From the NCBI GenBank assembly GCA_964550935.1, contig CAZKBB010000029.1, positions 1 to 31,090 of the forward strand: 31,090 bases of DNA, in the 5' to 3' direction. A program made the position numbers and the translations under genes. Below, one piece after another: positions 1-8,265 of this stretch (positions are counted from its first letter, which is position 1; the number at the start of each line of letters is the position of its first letter). The stretch is from JBCBSP01 sp964550935. Its GTDB lineage: Bacteria > Pseudomonadota > Alphaproteobacteria > Caulobacterales > Maricaulaceae. The notes beneath the pieces are model-generated. The model searched no databases, was not told where the DNA came from, and was given only the letters and a program-made list of their open reading frames with translations.

Positions 1-38
1 TCTAGGCTCGCACGGTCGAACCGGAACGGGAGCGAATC

Positions 39-863
39 TTGGCCGCCTGGGAGCTCATCCTCGTCAATCTCGCCATCGCCGTCGGGCTGTTCCTCGCGCT
101 ATGGCTGTTTGCGCTGATCCGGCGCGATCCAAGCTTCGTGGACGCGTTCTGGGCGTTCGCCATGGTGGTGATGGCGCTCTCCAGCTTCGCCCTCGGCGAC
201 GGGGATATCGAGCGCCGCGCGCTGTTGACCGCGCTGGCCGCCGTCTGGGGCCTGCGGCTGGGCCTGCATCTCCTCGTGCGCTGGCTCGGCGAGGGCGCGG
301 ACAAGCGCTATCAGCGCATGATGAAGGGCGCTGAGGAGAAGCGCGGCTGGGGCTTCACCAAGGCGACGCTGCTCTTCGTCTTCCTGCCCCAGGCCTTTCT
401 GATGTGGCTCGTCAGCCTGCCGGTCCAGGCGCCTCAGGCCGTGTCAGGCGAGCCGCTCGGCCTCATCGCGCTCGCGGGAACCGCGCTCGCGCTGTTCGGC
501 ATCGCGTTCGAGACGATCGGGGACGCGCAGCTCGCCCGCTTCAAGCGCGACCCCGCCAACGCCGGCAAGGTGATGGACACGGGTCTGTGGGCCTGGACGC
601 GCCATCCGAACTATTTCGGGGACGCCTGCGCCTGGTGGGGGATCTGGCTCGTCGCGGCGGAGACCGGCTGGGTCGGCGTCGCGACCGTGATCGGTCCGAT
701 CTTCCTGACCTTCACGCTGACGCGCTGGTCCGGCGCGCCGCTTCTTGAGTCGGGTCTGAAGCGCTCCAGGCCGGGTTATGCTGAGTATGTGGCGCGCACC
801 AGCGGCTTCATCCCGTGGCCGCCCAAGCGGCGCGGCGAGGAGACCTCAGGCGAGCGCGGATGA
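39..863 (+). CDS. DUF1295 / steroid 5-alpha-reductase-like membrane protein
   Basis: A 274-residue polytopic membrane protein. Hydrophobic segments run from residue 5 onward. The C-terminal third has the HPNYFGD motif (about residue 187) followed by WWGIWL, which marks the DUF1295 branch of the steroid 5-alpha-reductase/ICMT-like fold; members are presumed NAD(P)H-dependent reductases or methyltransferase-like enzymes acting on lipids, but this branch has no settled substrate. The start is a TTG: an in-frame stop lies at 3-5, no ATG or GTG occurs before 39, and a GGGAG motif sits about 6 bases upstream. It ends 3 bases before the stop of the converging minus-strand gene at 867. Family assignment is firm, substrate unknown. 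Confidence 0.85.
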   Translation: MAAWELILVNLAIAVGLFLALWLFALIRRDPSFVDAFWAFAMVVMALSSFALGDGDIERRALLTALAAVWGLRLGLHLLVRWLGEGADKRYQRMMKGAEEKRGWGFTKATLLFVFLPQAFLMWLVSLPVQAPQAVSGEPLGLIALAGTALALFGIAFETIGDAQLARFKRDPANAGKVMDTGLWAWTRHPNYFGDACAWWGIWLVAAETGWVGVATVIGPIFLTFTLTRWSGAPLLESGLKRSRPGYAEYVARTSGFIPWPPKRRGEETSGERG

Positions 864-866
864 CGC

Positions 867-1094
867 TCAGTGCGAGGCCGCGACGCGGACCGGTTCGTGC
901 TCTTGCGGATCGTAGTCGGCCGGCGCGGAACGGGTCAGCGCCTCCATCATCCGCCCGAACGCCTCGCGCGCTTCCGCGATTTTGACCTCGTCCGGCGTCA
1001 CGCGCGCCTCGATCTGATTACGGATCGATTGCGGGCAAAAAACGCTTGCAGCGATGGCGGCGATCACGACGCCTATGACGATGATGGTTCTCAC
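867..1094 (-). CDS. Small secreted or membrane-anchored protein, unknown function
   Basis: A 75-residue protein with an N-terminal hydrophobic stretch (residues 3-19, rich in I, V, A) followed by a cysteine at 20 and a charged tail ending in a His/Glu-rich region. It may be a signal anchor; the segment before Cys20 (ASVFC) is a poor lipobox. The start is GTG, supported by a strong GGGGAGG ribosome-binding site 6 bases upstream; this is the main reason to believe the gene. It may be the last member of the minus-strand operon beginning with the TetR gene near 7176, although a 95-base gap separates it from the gene before it. I do not recognise a family. Confidence 0.6.
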   Translation of the reverse strand: MRTIIVIGVVIAAIAASVFCPQSIRNQIEARVTPDEVKIAEAREAFGRMMEALTRSAPADYDPQEHEPVRVAASH

Positions 1095-1189
1095 CGGCGG
1101 CCTCCCCAGACCTCTCTGACGCTGGTGAGGCTATCATTAAATTTTCGTCATGAACAATCGGTCATGAACCAAGCGCCCCGAGCGCCTGC

Positions 1190-2329
1190 TCATGCAGCCC
1201 GATCGGCGTCCGTCCCGCCGCCGAGCGCCCAGATGACGCGTTCGGCGATTCGCGTTTCCTGGGCGGTCTGAGCCTCGGCCAGCCGGTCGAGCGCGGCGTG
1301 CAGCCCCGCCTCCATCCGGTCGAGGCGGCCGGGTTCGGACCCGCCGGACGCGCTCTGCGCATACCCGCGCAGGCTTTCTCCAGCGGACAGGAGCGCGCTC
1401 AGCGCCTCGCGGGCGCGCTCGTCCACATGGGCCGCGCTGTGCTCGAGCCGATCCGCCGTCGCGCCGAGACGCGCATCAAGATCACCGATCAGGCTTTCCA
1501 GCGCGGCCTGGAAATCCTCCACCGGCTCGGCCGCGTCGTCCTCGCCGCGCGCGGCGTCAGCGATGGCGCGCATGTCGGCGCGGAACGTATCGGCCTCGTC
1601 CGGCTCCGCGTCGGGCTCCGGCGCGGCGTCATCCATGTCGTCGATATCGAGCCCGCCCCCCTGCGAGAGCGCATCCGGCGCCGGATCTGCGTCGGGCTCT
1701 TCCGGCGGGCCGAGAAGATCAAGGTCGAACGTGTCTCCGTCGGCGTGAGCGGCTTTATTCGCCGCCGCGGTGAGCCAGTCCTCGTCGCTATCGCCCGCCG
1801 CTCCGGCCTCCGGCTCGGCTTCGGGGCCGTCGAAGCCTTCGGCGTCGCCGTCGGCGCGCGCGTCGAACGCCTCGATGTCGGCGAGATCGCCCATGACGTC
1901 GGCGTGCGGGCCGGAAGCCTCGTCTTCGCGCCCGTCGTCCGCTGCGGGCGCGTCGAGCGCGCGCACGCTCACCGCCTCGCTCGCGGCGTCGTCGAACAGG
2001 CTGCGCGCCAGCCCGGCCCGCAACGCCTCAGCTTCAGCCTCGCCGCCCGCGCAGGTCACGCGATAGCACGCCGCATCCAGTCGCTCAGGCCCGTCATGAT
2101 CGTCGTGATTGGCGAGAAACAGCTGCATGAATTGGTCGATCTGCTCGGCCAGGGCGGCGCCGCCCCTTGGCGGCTCAACGGCGAAAACGAAAGCGGGACC
2201 GGCGCGCTCGCCCCGGGACTTCTGGGCGTGAACCACATCGAAGCCGGAATCGAGATCGAAGATGTCCGAGGCGGCGCCGAACGGATCATCGCCGTCGTCG
2301 GGCTCGCCGGAGATCGGGCTTTCGCTCAT
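1190..2329 (-). CDS. Acidic, low-complexity protein with C-terminal coiled coil, unknown function
   Basis: A 379-residue, strongly acidic protein. Residues 1-110 look ordered. Residues about 120-255 are dominated by D, E, A, P and G and are probably disordered. Residues about 270-365 are Ala/Leu/Glu/Arg-rich with heptad-like spacing and probably form a coiled coil. No signal peptide or membrane segment is seen, so it should be cytoplasmic. It starts 68 bases after the RND permease stop with no terminator between, so it may be co-transcribed with the pump. A 367-codon open frame on the other strand looks like a GC-driven shadow. No family recognised; a scaffold or cell-pole role would be speculation. 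Confidence 0.7.
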   Translation of the reverse strand: MSESPISGEPDDGDDPFGAASDIFDLDSGFDVVHAQKSRGERAGPAFVFAVEPPRGGAALAEQIDQFMQLFLANHDDHDGPERLDAACYRVTCAGGEAEAEALRAGLARSLFDDAASEAVSVRALDAPAADDGREDEASGPHADVMGDLADIEAFDARADGDAEGFDGPEAEPEAGAAGDSDEDWLTAAANKAAHADGDTFDLDLLGPPEEPDADPAPDALSQGGGLDIDDMDDAAPEPDAEPDEADTFRADMRAIADAARGEDDAAEPVEDFQAALESLIGDLDARLGATADRLEHSAAHVDERAREALSALLSAGESLRGYAQSASGGSEPGRLDRMEAGLHAALDRLAEAQTAQETRIAERVIWALGGGTDADRAA

Positions 2330-2397
2330 GCCGCTCGCCTTTCGCGTCGCGCGCGTTGCTCGGCCCTTGATCTCCCAGCGATCCGGTTAGCGCCGCG

Positions 2398-5300
2398 TTA
2401 ATCGGCCGCGCGTTGCGGCTCGCCTGGCCGGATCGCGAAGAACAGCGCGTAGAGCGCCGGCGTGGCGATCAAGGTGAGCACGGTCGCGAAGGCGAGCCCT
2501 GAGATGATCGTCACGGCCATGCCCTGGAAAAAGGCGTCGAGCACCAGCGGCGTCATGCCGAGAATGGTCGTGCCCGCAGCCAGGAAGACCGGACGCAGGC
2601 GCGAGACCGACCCCTCGCGCACCGCCTCGAACCGGTCCTCGCCGCGCGCGATGCGCTGATCGACTTCGTCGACGAGCACGATCGCGTTCTTGATCAGCAT
2701 GCCCGAGAGCGACAGGAAGCCCAGAAGCGCGGTGAAGGAGAAGGCGACGCCCGTGACCAGAAGCCCCACCGTCACGCCGCACACCGCCATGGGCACGATC
2801 GCCCAGATGATCAGCGGCTGGCGCACGGTCTGAAACAGCAGAAAGCTCGTCACCAGCATCACGATGAAGCTGAACGGCAGGACCCCGCCAAGGCTTTCAT
2901 TGGCCTGCCGGCTCGCCTCGTGCTCACCGCCCCACTCCAGCGAATAGCCGCGCGGAAGCTCGATCTCCGACGCGATCGCGGAGAAGCGCTCGAAGGCGCT
3001 CGCGGCGGTCTCGCCGTCGGGCGGGTTGGCCTGCACGGTGAGCGTTCGCACCCGGTCACGGCGCTGGATCAGCGTGTCCTGGGCGGCGAGTTCGAACCCG
3101 TTCACGACCTGGTTCATGGGCACGTAGGCCTCTTGAGCCGGGCTCCAGATCAAACGGTCGGACAGGTTCTCCGGCTCGACCCGTTCGGCCAGGGGCGCGC
3201 GCGCGGCGATCGGGATCAGCTCGTCGCCCTCGCGGAACACGCCCACGGTGACGCCTTCGGTGGCGAAGCGCAGCGCCTCGGCGATGTCTTCGCGCGTCAC
3301 CCCGATGGTGCGCGCGCGCTCCTCCACGATCTCGGGCGCCAGCACCAGCTCGCGGTTGCGCCAGTCGGTGCGCAGATCGCGCACGTCGCCCTCTCGGCGC
3401 AGACGCGTCATCGCCTGCTCGCCGAGCCGGCGCAGAACATCCGCGTCCGGGCCCATGAAGCGCGCCTCGAGCTGAGCGCCCGCGGGCGGGCCGAACACGA
3501 TGCGCTCGGCGCGCGCGTTCACATCCGGGTGGGTGTCGTTGATGTAGGCGAGGATGCGCTCGGACAGGGCCGGGATCTCCTCCAGACTGTCGGTGCGCAC
3601 CACGAGTTGGCCATAGGCCGAATTGGGCTGCTCGGACACGTAGGTCAGCATGAAGCGCGTCGCGCCGCGCCCGACGAAGGCGTCCACCGTGACCGCCTCG
3701 GGCTGGGCCGCGGCGAAGCGGGCGATGTCGCGCACCGTGCGATCGGTCTCCAGAATGTCCGCGCCCTGGGGCTCGGTCATGTTGACGTAGAAGATCGGCG
3801 TGTTGGAGTTCGGGAAGAAGGACTGCTTCACGAAGCCGAAGCCCCAATAGCTCGCGATCGTCACCGCGATCAGAGTCGCGACCGTAAGCCAGCGCCGGTT
3901 GAGCGCGCCGGTCAGAATGCTGCGATACGCCGCATAGACCGGCGAGCCGTACGGGTCGGTCTTCTTGCCCTTTTCCGACTTGAACAGGTGGAACGCGATC
4001 ATCGGCGCGACCGTGATCGCCAGAAGCCAGCTCAGCATCAGCGAGACCGCGATCACGGCGAACAAGGAGAACAGGAACTCGCCGGTGGAGTCCGGCGACA
4101 GCCCGATGCCGGAGAAGGCCATGATGCCGATGACCGTGGCGCCGAGCAGCGGCCACTGCGTGGAGGAGACCGCCTGTTCGGCCGCCTTCAGCCGTCGCTC
4201 GCCGCGCTGCACCGCGATCTGCATGCCCTCGGTCACGACGATGGCGTTATCCACCAGCATGCCCATGGCGATGATCAGCGCGCCCAGCGAAATGCGCTGC
4301 ATGGTCAGATCGAACATCGCCATGAAGAACAGCGTGCCCGCCACGGTCAGCAGCAGGACCGCGCCGACCGCCACGCCGGCGCGCCAGCCCATGAACACGC
4401 ACAACACCCCGATCACGATGGCCAGCGCGAGCGCCAGGTTCAGGAGAAAGCCGTCTATGGCGTCGTCCACGACCACGTGCTGTTCGTAGATCGGGTGCAG
4501 TTCAAAGCCGATCGGCAGATCGACCTCCAGCGCGGCCAGGCGCGCCTCGACCGCCTCGCCCACATCCACGATGTTCGCGTCTGTGAGCCCCGACACCCCG
4601 ATCGTGAAGGCGCGCTCTGCGTTGCGGTAGATGTAAACGTCCCCGCGCTCCACCGGCTCGCGCGACACGGTGGCGATGTCGGACAGGCGGATGGTCTGGC
4701 CGGCGTCTCGCGGCGAGATCAGGAGGTTCTCGATCGTCTCCACCCCGCCGATCGAGGACGGGATGTCGATGCGCAACAGGCGCGCGCCGGCCGGGGTCTC
4801 CCCGGCGTCGACCATCGTGTTCTCGTTCGACAGCGTGGCGAGCACGGCTTGGACCGGCAGGCCCAGCCGGGCGAGGTTCTCCTGGGGGATCTCCACATAG
4901 ATGCGTTCTTCGGGAACGCCTGCGGTCTCCACCTTTGAGACCCCGTCCACGACCAGAAGCTCGCGGCGCAGCCAGTCGGCCACGTCGCGCACCTCGGCGT
5001 CGGAATAGCCCGGCGCGGTGACGGCGTAGAGAATGCCGTAGACGTCGCCGAAATCGTCGAACACGAACGGCTCGCCCGCGCCCGGCGGCAGGGTCGGCGC
5101 GGCGTCTCGCATGCGCTTTCGAAGCTCATCCCAGATCTGGGGCAGCTCAGCGCCGTCAAACTCGTCGCGCACGCGCACGTGGATTTCCGACACGCCCGGC
5201 GCGCTTTCCGACAACACGTCGCGCAGCTGGGGCATCTGCTGGACGGCGGTCTCCAGCTTCTCCGTGACCTCGCGCTCCACCTCCGCGGCGCTCGCGCCGG

Positions 5301-5493
5301 GATATTCGGTGAAGACGATCGCCTCCTTGATCGTGAAGGACGGGTCCTCGAGCCGGCCCACCGTGTTGAAGCCGTAAAGCCCGCCCAGAAGGCAGGCCAG
5401 GATGATCAGCCAGGCGATCACCGGCTTCTGGATCGAGATACGCGCGAGGTTCAGCCCCGGCCTGCGCGCTGGCGCGTCAGCGGCGTCCGTCAT
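2398..5493 (-). CDS. RND-family efflux permease (HAE1-like), pump 1
   Basis: Inner-membrane proton-driven drug exporter working as a trimer with the adaptor encoded just upstream. With the chosen start it has 1031 residues, normal for the family. The N-terminal amphipathic segment and TM1 (residues 15-45) are followed by porter domains, a central TM block (350-500), a second porter half and TM8-12 (870-1020). Relay residues: TM4 reads GMLVDNAIVV (411-420), so the usual Asp-Asp pair of AcrB is Asp415-Asn416; TM10 keeps Lys935 (IKNAIVL) and Arg967 follows. The ORF is open to 5583, but the start at 5493 has an AAGGGGA site about 7 bases upstream and clears the adaptor stop by 22 bases. Family certain, substrates unknown. 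Confidence 0.95.
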   Translation of the reverse strand: MTDAADAPARRPGLNLARISIQKPVIAWLIILACLLGGLYGFNTVGRLEDPSFTIKEAIVFTEYPGASAAEVEREVTEKLETAVQQMPQLRDVLSESAPGVSEIHVRVRDEFDGAELPQIWDELRKRMRDAAPTLPPGAGEPFVFDDFGDVYGILYAVTAPGYSDAEVRDVADWLRRELLVVDGVSKVETAGVPEERIYVEIPQENLARLGLPVQAVLATLSNENTMVDAGETPAGARLLRIDIPSSIGGVETIENLLISPRDAGQTIRLSDIATVSREPVERGDVYIYRNAERAFTIGVSGLTDANIVDVGEAVEARLAALEVDLPIGFELHPIYEQHVVVDDAIDGFLLNLALALAIVIGVLCVFMGWRAGVAVGAVLLLTVAGTLFFMAMFDLTMQRISLGALIIAMGMLVDNAIVVTEGMQIAVQRGERRLKAAEQAVSSTQWPLLGATVIGIMAFSGIGLSPDSTGEFLFSLFAVIAVSLMLSWLLAITVAPMIAFHLFKSEKGKKTDPYGSPVYAAYRSILTGALNRRWLTVATLIAVTIASYWGFGFVKQSFFPNSNTPIFYVNMTEPQGADILETDRTVRDIARFAAAQPEAVTVDAFVGRGATRFMLTYVSEQPNSAYGQLVVRTDSLEEIPALSERILAYINDTHPDVNARAERIVFGPPAGAQLEARFMGPDADVLRRLGEQAMTRLRREGDVRDLRTDWRNRELVLAPEIVEERARTIGVTREDIAEALRFATEGVTVGVFREGDELIPIAARAPLAERVEPENLSDRLIWSPAQEAYVPMNQVVNGFELAAQDTLIQRRDRVRTLTVQANPPDGETAASAFERFSAIASEIELPRGYSLEWGGEHEASRQANESLGGVLPFSFIVMLVTSFLLFQTVRQPLIIWAIVPMAVCGVTVGLLVTGVAFSFTALLGFLSLSGMLIKNAIVLVDEVDQRIARGEDRFEAVREGSVSRLRPVFLAAGTTILGMTPLVLDAFFQGMAVTIISGLAFATVLTLIATPALYALFFAIRPGEPQRAAD

Positions 5494-5515
5494 CGCCCCG
5501 TCCCCTTGGTTCGGC

Positions 5516-6610
5516 TCAGCGTCCGCCGGCCGCCGCGCCGAGGCGCTGGCGGCTTTCAAGCGGGCGAACGACCATGCCGTCATGGAGCGCGTTGACGCCC
5601 GCGGTGACGATCTGTTCGCCGGCGCTCAGCCCGGCGCGGATCAGCACAGTGTCTCCGGCCACCGGGCCCGCGACCACGTCGCGCCGGCTCACCGCGCCGC
5701 TCGCGGCGTCATAGACCCACACGATAAAGCCGCCGTCGGGCGCGCTGGACAGCGCCGACACCGGGGCGCGCACGCCCGTGCGACGCTGTTCGGCGTCGGG
5801 CTCGACCAGCACCTCCACCGTCGCGGTCATGCCCGGCAGGATATTGGCCGGAACATCGTCGGGCAGGGCGAACAGCGCGGTGTAGGTCTGCGAGGCCTGA
5901 TCGGGCTCGGCGACCAGCTCGCGATACTCCAGCGGGAAGCTGCGATCGGGCAGGAAGGGAAAGCGCGCCGTGATCACCTGCGGCTCGGTTTCGTCGACCA
6001 GCGCGATCACGCTTTCGGGCACGTTGATCGCGACGCGCAACTCCGAGATGTCCTGCAGGCGCACGATGGGCTGGCCTGCAGCCACGGTGGAGAAATTGTC
6101 CACCAGGCGCCGGCTCACCAGTCCGTCGAAGGGAGCCTCCAACGTCGCGTAGGACAGGTTTTGACGCGCGTTGTCGAGCGCGACGGCGCGCAGGTCGTAG
6201 GCGGTCTGGGCGTCCTCCAGCGCGGCGTCCGCCGCGATGCCGCGCTCGTGCAGGGTGCGCGTGCGCTCCAGGTTCTGGCTGGCCTGCTGCAGCTGGACGC
6301 GAGCCTCGCGCAGGGCGCGCTCGAAATCCTGCAGCTCCAGCGCCGCAACGCGCACGCCGGCTTCAATCTGTTCGCCTTCGGACACGGGGAATTCAGCCAG
6401 CCGGCCGCCGACCTGGAAGGCGAGATCGACGGTCAGGCGCGCCTCGACCCGTCCGACAAAGTCGCGGCGGGCCGGCGCATCCGCGGCGGCGACCGCTTCG
6501 ATGCGCGCCGCGCGCACCGGGGCTTCGCCGTCCTGTGCGGGCGCCTCGCACCCAGCAAGCGCGAACGCCGATATCAGTACGGCCATAATCGGAAGCAGGC
6601 GGACGGTCAT
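5516..6610 (-). CDS. RND periplasmic adaptor (membrane fusion) lipoprotein, pump 1
   Basis: A 364-residue membrane-fusion protein that should bridge the RND permease and an outer-membrane TolC-type channel. The N terminus is a lipoprotein signal with lipobox LAGC, acylated cysteine at 21. It is followed by a barrel-sandwich/lipoyl half-motif (VGRVEARLTVDLAFQVGG, about residues 45-62), a coiled-coil hairpin (about 80-150), the second lipoyl half (APFDGLVSRR) and beta-barrel and proximal domains. The frame stays open to 6883, but that extension is Arg/His-rich shadow. The ATG at 6610 overlaps the TetR stop in an ATGA arrangement, implying translational coupling. No outer-membrane channel gene is present in the window. 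Confidence 0.93.
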   Translation of the reverse strand: MTVRLLPIMAVLISAFALAGCEAPAQDGEAPVRAARIEAVAAADAPARRDFVGRVEARLTVDLAFQVGGRLAEFPVSEGEQIEAGVRVAALELQDFERALREARVQLQQASQNLERTRTLHERGIAADAALEDAQTAYDLRAVALDNARQNLSYATLEAPFDGLVSRRLVDNFSTVAAGQPIVRLQDISELRVAINVPESVIALVDETEPQVITARFPFLPDRSFPLEYRELVAEPDQASQTYTALFALPDDVPANILPGMTATVEVLVEPDAEQRRTGVRAPVSALSSAPDGGFIVWVYDAASGAVSRRDVVAGPVAGDTVLIRAGLSAGEQIVTAGVNALHDGMVVRPLESRQRLGAAAGGR

Positions 6611-7176
6611 GAGGGTGTCTCCGAGACCAGCGCGACAAGGCGCGCCTCTATGCGGGCGCGGTCTTCTTCTGTGAGGACGTCGAGGCCGAGAATGTCGGCG
6701 AAGTGCATGCCGTCGGCGGCCAGCATGACGATGCGCGCCAGATCGGGGTCCGCGGCGCGCGCGGTCAGCTCTTCGCCAATGCGCGCCATGGCGTCTCTGA
6801 CCGGATCGATAAGCTCGGGATTCTCCGCAGCCGCGGCCAGCAGGCCCATGGAGACCCGATTGTCGATCTCCTTGTAGACGCACAGCGCGCGCACCATGGC
6901 CGGAACCACCGGCTCGCCCTTGGCTTCAGCGTCCGCGACCGCCTCGCGATGGGCGGTCTCGGCGAACTCGACCATGCGCTCGACCATGCCTTTGATCAGA
7001 TCCAGCTTGGACGGGAAGTTGTACAGCACCCCGCCCTTGGAGAAGCCGCTCTGCTTGACCACCGCGTCGATGGTGAGCCGTCTCGCGCCGTCGCGCGCCA
7101 CGACCGCCTCGGCCGCGTCAAGGATCAGCTCACGCGTCGGGCGGTTGGCTGGAGTGTCGGCTTCAACGCTGCCCAT
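6607..7176 (-). CDS. TetR-family repressor of the adjacent efflux pump
   Basis: A 189-residue transcription regulator. The helix-turn-helix lies at about residues 34-57 (LTIDAVVKQSGFSKGGVLYNF) with the typical TetR continuation FPSKLDLIKGM; the rest is the all-helical ligand-binding/dimer domain. It is the first gene of the pump operon, its stop overlapping the adaptor ATG. Two palindromes in its own promoter (see 7245-7295) suggest it represses itself and the pump and is released by a pump substrate. The start at 7176 has GGAGAG 8 bases upstream; a longer frame to a TTG at 7266 would put the operator inside the coding region and is rejected. Confidence 0.92.
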   Translation of the reverse strand: MGSVEADTPANRPTRELILDAAEAVVARDGARRLTIDAVVKQSGFSKGGVLYNFPSKLDLIKGMVERMVEFAETAHREAVADAEAKGEPVVPAMVRALCVYKEIDNRVSMGLLAAAAENPELIDPVRDAMARIGEELTARAADPDLARIVMLAADGMHFADILGLDVLTEEDRARIEARLVALVSETPS

Positions 7177-7244
7177 CAGGCTCGCTCTCCATGGCGCCGG
7201 GACCACCATAACGCAGGCGCCGCAAATTTGCTGCATCGCACATA

Positions 7245-7260
7245 GACCGTCCGGACGGTC
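7245..7260. promoter_or_regulatory. Probable TetR operator O1 (perfect 16-bp palindrome)
   Basis: GACCGTCC directly followed by its reverse complement GGACGGTC. It sits just downstream of the proposed -10 box of the tetR promoter, where a bound dimer would block initiation. The half-site ACCGTC/GACGGT recurs at 7274-7287. Assignment to the neighbouring TetR protein is inferred from position and symmetry. Confidence 0.75.
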
Positions 7261-7266
7261 GAACAA

Positions 7267-7295
7267 GATATAAACCGTCCAGACGGTACAGACAA
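7267..7295 (-). promoter_or_regulatory. Probable sigma-70-type promoter of the tetR-adaptor-RND operon
   Basis: Reading the minus strand, TTGTCT (7295-7290), a 17-base spacer (7289-7273) and TATATC (7272-7267). The boxes match the consensus 4 of 6 each with ideal spacing, and both operators overlap or flank them. The transcript leader would be about 85 bases to the ATG at 7176. Confidence 0.55.
7274..7287. promoter_or_regulatory. Probable TetR operator O2 (ACCGTC-CA-GACGGT)
   Basis: Same half-sites as O1, with a 2-base asymmetric centre. The two palindrome centres are 28 bases apart. O2 lies inside the 17-base spacer of the proposed tetR promoter, so occupancy would exclude RNA polymerase. 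Confidence 0.72.
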
Positions 7296-7397
7296 GGGCG
7301 TGCCGGATGCGTCGACGGCGCGCTGGCCGGCGCGCGCCCGGAACAAGGTCCGGCGGCGGCGCATTGACTGGTTCAAGCGAAGCGAAAGGAGGCAGCC

Positions 7398-7595
7398 TTG
7401 GCGACCGACAGCTACAAACGCGGGGTGACCGGAGGCGACGTCGTCCGGATCATTCTTGCGATCATCCTGCCGCCGCTGGGCGTTCTGACCCAGGTCGGCC
7501 TCGGCCTGCACTTCTGGCTCAACATTCTGCTGACGCTGCTCGGCTACATCCCGGGCATCGTTCACGCGGTGTGGATCATCGCCACGCGGCGATAG
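7398..7595 (+). CDS. Pmp3/YqaE-family small membrane proteolipid
   Basis: A 65-residue hydrophobic protein with two membrane segments. It carries the family signature: ILPPLGV in the first segment and a second segment ending LLGYIPGIVHAVWII. Pmp3/YqaE proteins are stress-associated plasma-membrane peptides that affect membrane potential and salt tolerance in yeast and plants; the bacterial role is poorly defined. The start is TTG at 7398 with a very strong AGGAGG site 5 bases upstream. The next gene starts 48 bases downstream on the same strand, so the two may be co-transcribed. Confidence 0.88.
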   Translation: MATDSYKRGVTGGDVVRIILAIILPPLGVLTQVGLGLHFWLNILLTLLGYIPGIVHAVWIIATRR

Positions 7596-7643
7596 AGCGC
7601 CCGCGAGAGACATCCTTCTTTGCGCAGACCCGAGAGGTCTTCG

Positions 7644-8150
7644 ATGACCGACGTGAAGACGTTCGAACAACAGCCCGAGCGCTGCATTCTTGAAGCGATG
7701 AAGAACACCCGCGCGGTGATGCTCGGCAATCCCGCGCAGGGACGGACCTTCCAACCCATGTCGCCCCATGTGGACGACGAGAGCGGCGAGGTTTTCTTCT
7801 TCGCCTCCAAGGACGCCGACATCGTGAAGGGGCTTCAGGACGGCGCGCAGACCTGCACGCTGATCCTGGTCTCGAAGGAGTTCGACCTGTTCGCCTCGGT
7901 CGAGGGCGAGCTGGCTGAGAACCCCGATCCCGAGATCATGGATGAATTCTGGACGCCCACCACCGCGGCCTGGTTCGAGAAAGGGCGCGACGATCCTAAG
8001 CTGACCCTGCTGCAGTTCAAGCCGAGCGACGCGGCCGCCTGGGCCTCCTCCGGCGATCCGTACGCCTTCGCGTGGGAGATCGCGAAAGCCAACCTGACCG
8101 AAGACACGCCCAATGTGGGCGCGCGCGCGTCTGCGCGCTTCGCGACTTAA
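7644..8150 (+). CDS. Pyridoxamine 5'-phosphate oxidase-family (general stress protein 26-like) flavoprotein
   Basis: A 168-residue cytoplasmic protein with a split-barrel FMN-binding fold. Visible features are the N-terminal helix leading into CILEAMKNTRAVMLGN, the GEVFFFASKDADIVKGL segment, ILVSKEFDLFASVEGE, and a C-terminal FWTPTTAAWFEKGRDDPKLTLLQF block typical of COG3871 stress proteins. These bind flavin and act in redox or stress responses rather than in B6 synthesis. The ATG at 7644 is preferred over a frame opening at 7620. A five-pair hairpin (AGACC/GGTCT, 7626-7640) overlaps the weak GAGAGG ribosome site. A likely terminator follows the stop. Confidence 0.87.
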   Translation: MTDVKTFEQQPERCILEAMKNTRAVMLGNPAQGRTFQPMSPHVDDESGEVFFFASKDADIVKGLQDGAQTCTLILVSKEFDLFASVEGELAENPDPEIMDEFWTPTTAAWFEKGRDDPKLTLLQFKPSDAAAWASSGDPYAFAWEIAKANLTEDTPNVGARASARFAT

Positions 8151-8184
8151 GCCAGACCCTCAGTTTGACGGTTTCATGAAATCA

Positions 8185-8209
8185 ACCGCGCCGGCGCCCG
8201 GTTTTCTTT
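8185..8209 (+). terminator. Probable Rho-independent terminator
   Basis: Stem ACCG-C-GC pairs with GC-C-CGGT with one C:C mismatch around a CGGC loop, followed by TTTTCTTT. It lies 35 bases after the stop of the PPOX-family gene. A larger 9-base inverted repeat (8186-8194 with 8220-8228) overlaps and could form an alternative fold. Confidence 0.5.
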
Positions 8210-8265
8210 GAAACCGCGCCCGGCGCGGGCTATCGGCGGGCCCGAGATCGTCTTGGGGACGCGCG

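Noticed and set aside
1298..2401. 367-codon plus-strand open frame opposite the acidic protein gene
   Set aside because: Its product is Arg/His-rich and lacks motifs, as expected from the antisense of a GC-rich gene; the minus-strand frame has a plausible ribosome site and ordered domains.
2920..4938. 672-codon plus-strand open frame
   Set aside because: Lies entirely antisense to the RND permease, whose motifs and length are unambiguous; the translated product is compositionally a shadow.
6611..6883. N-terminal extension of the pump 1 adaptor
   Set aside because: The extension is Arg/His-rich and overlaps the TetR gene; the lipoprotein signal starting at 6610 with ATGA coupling marks the true start.
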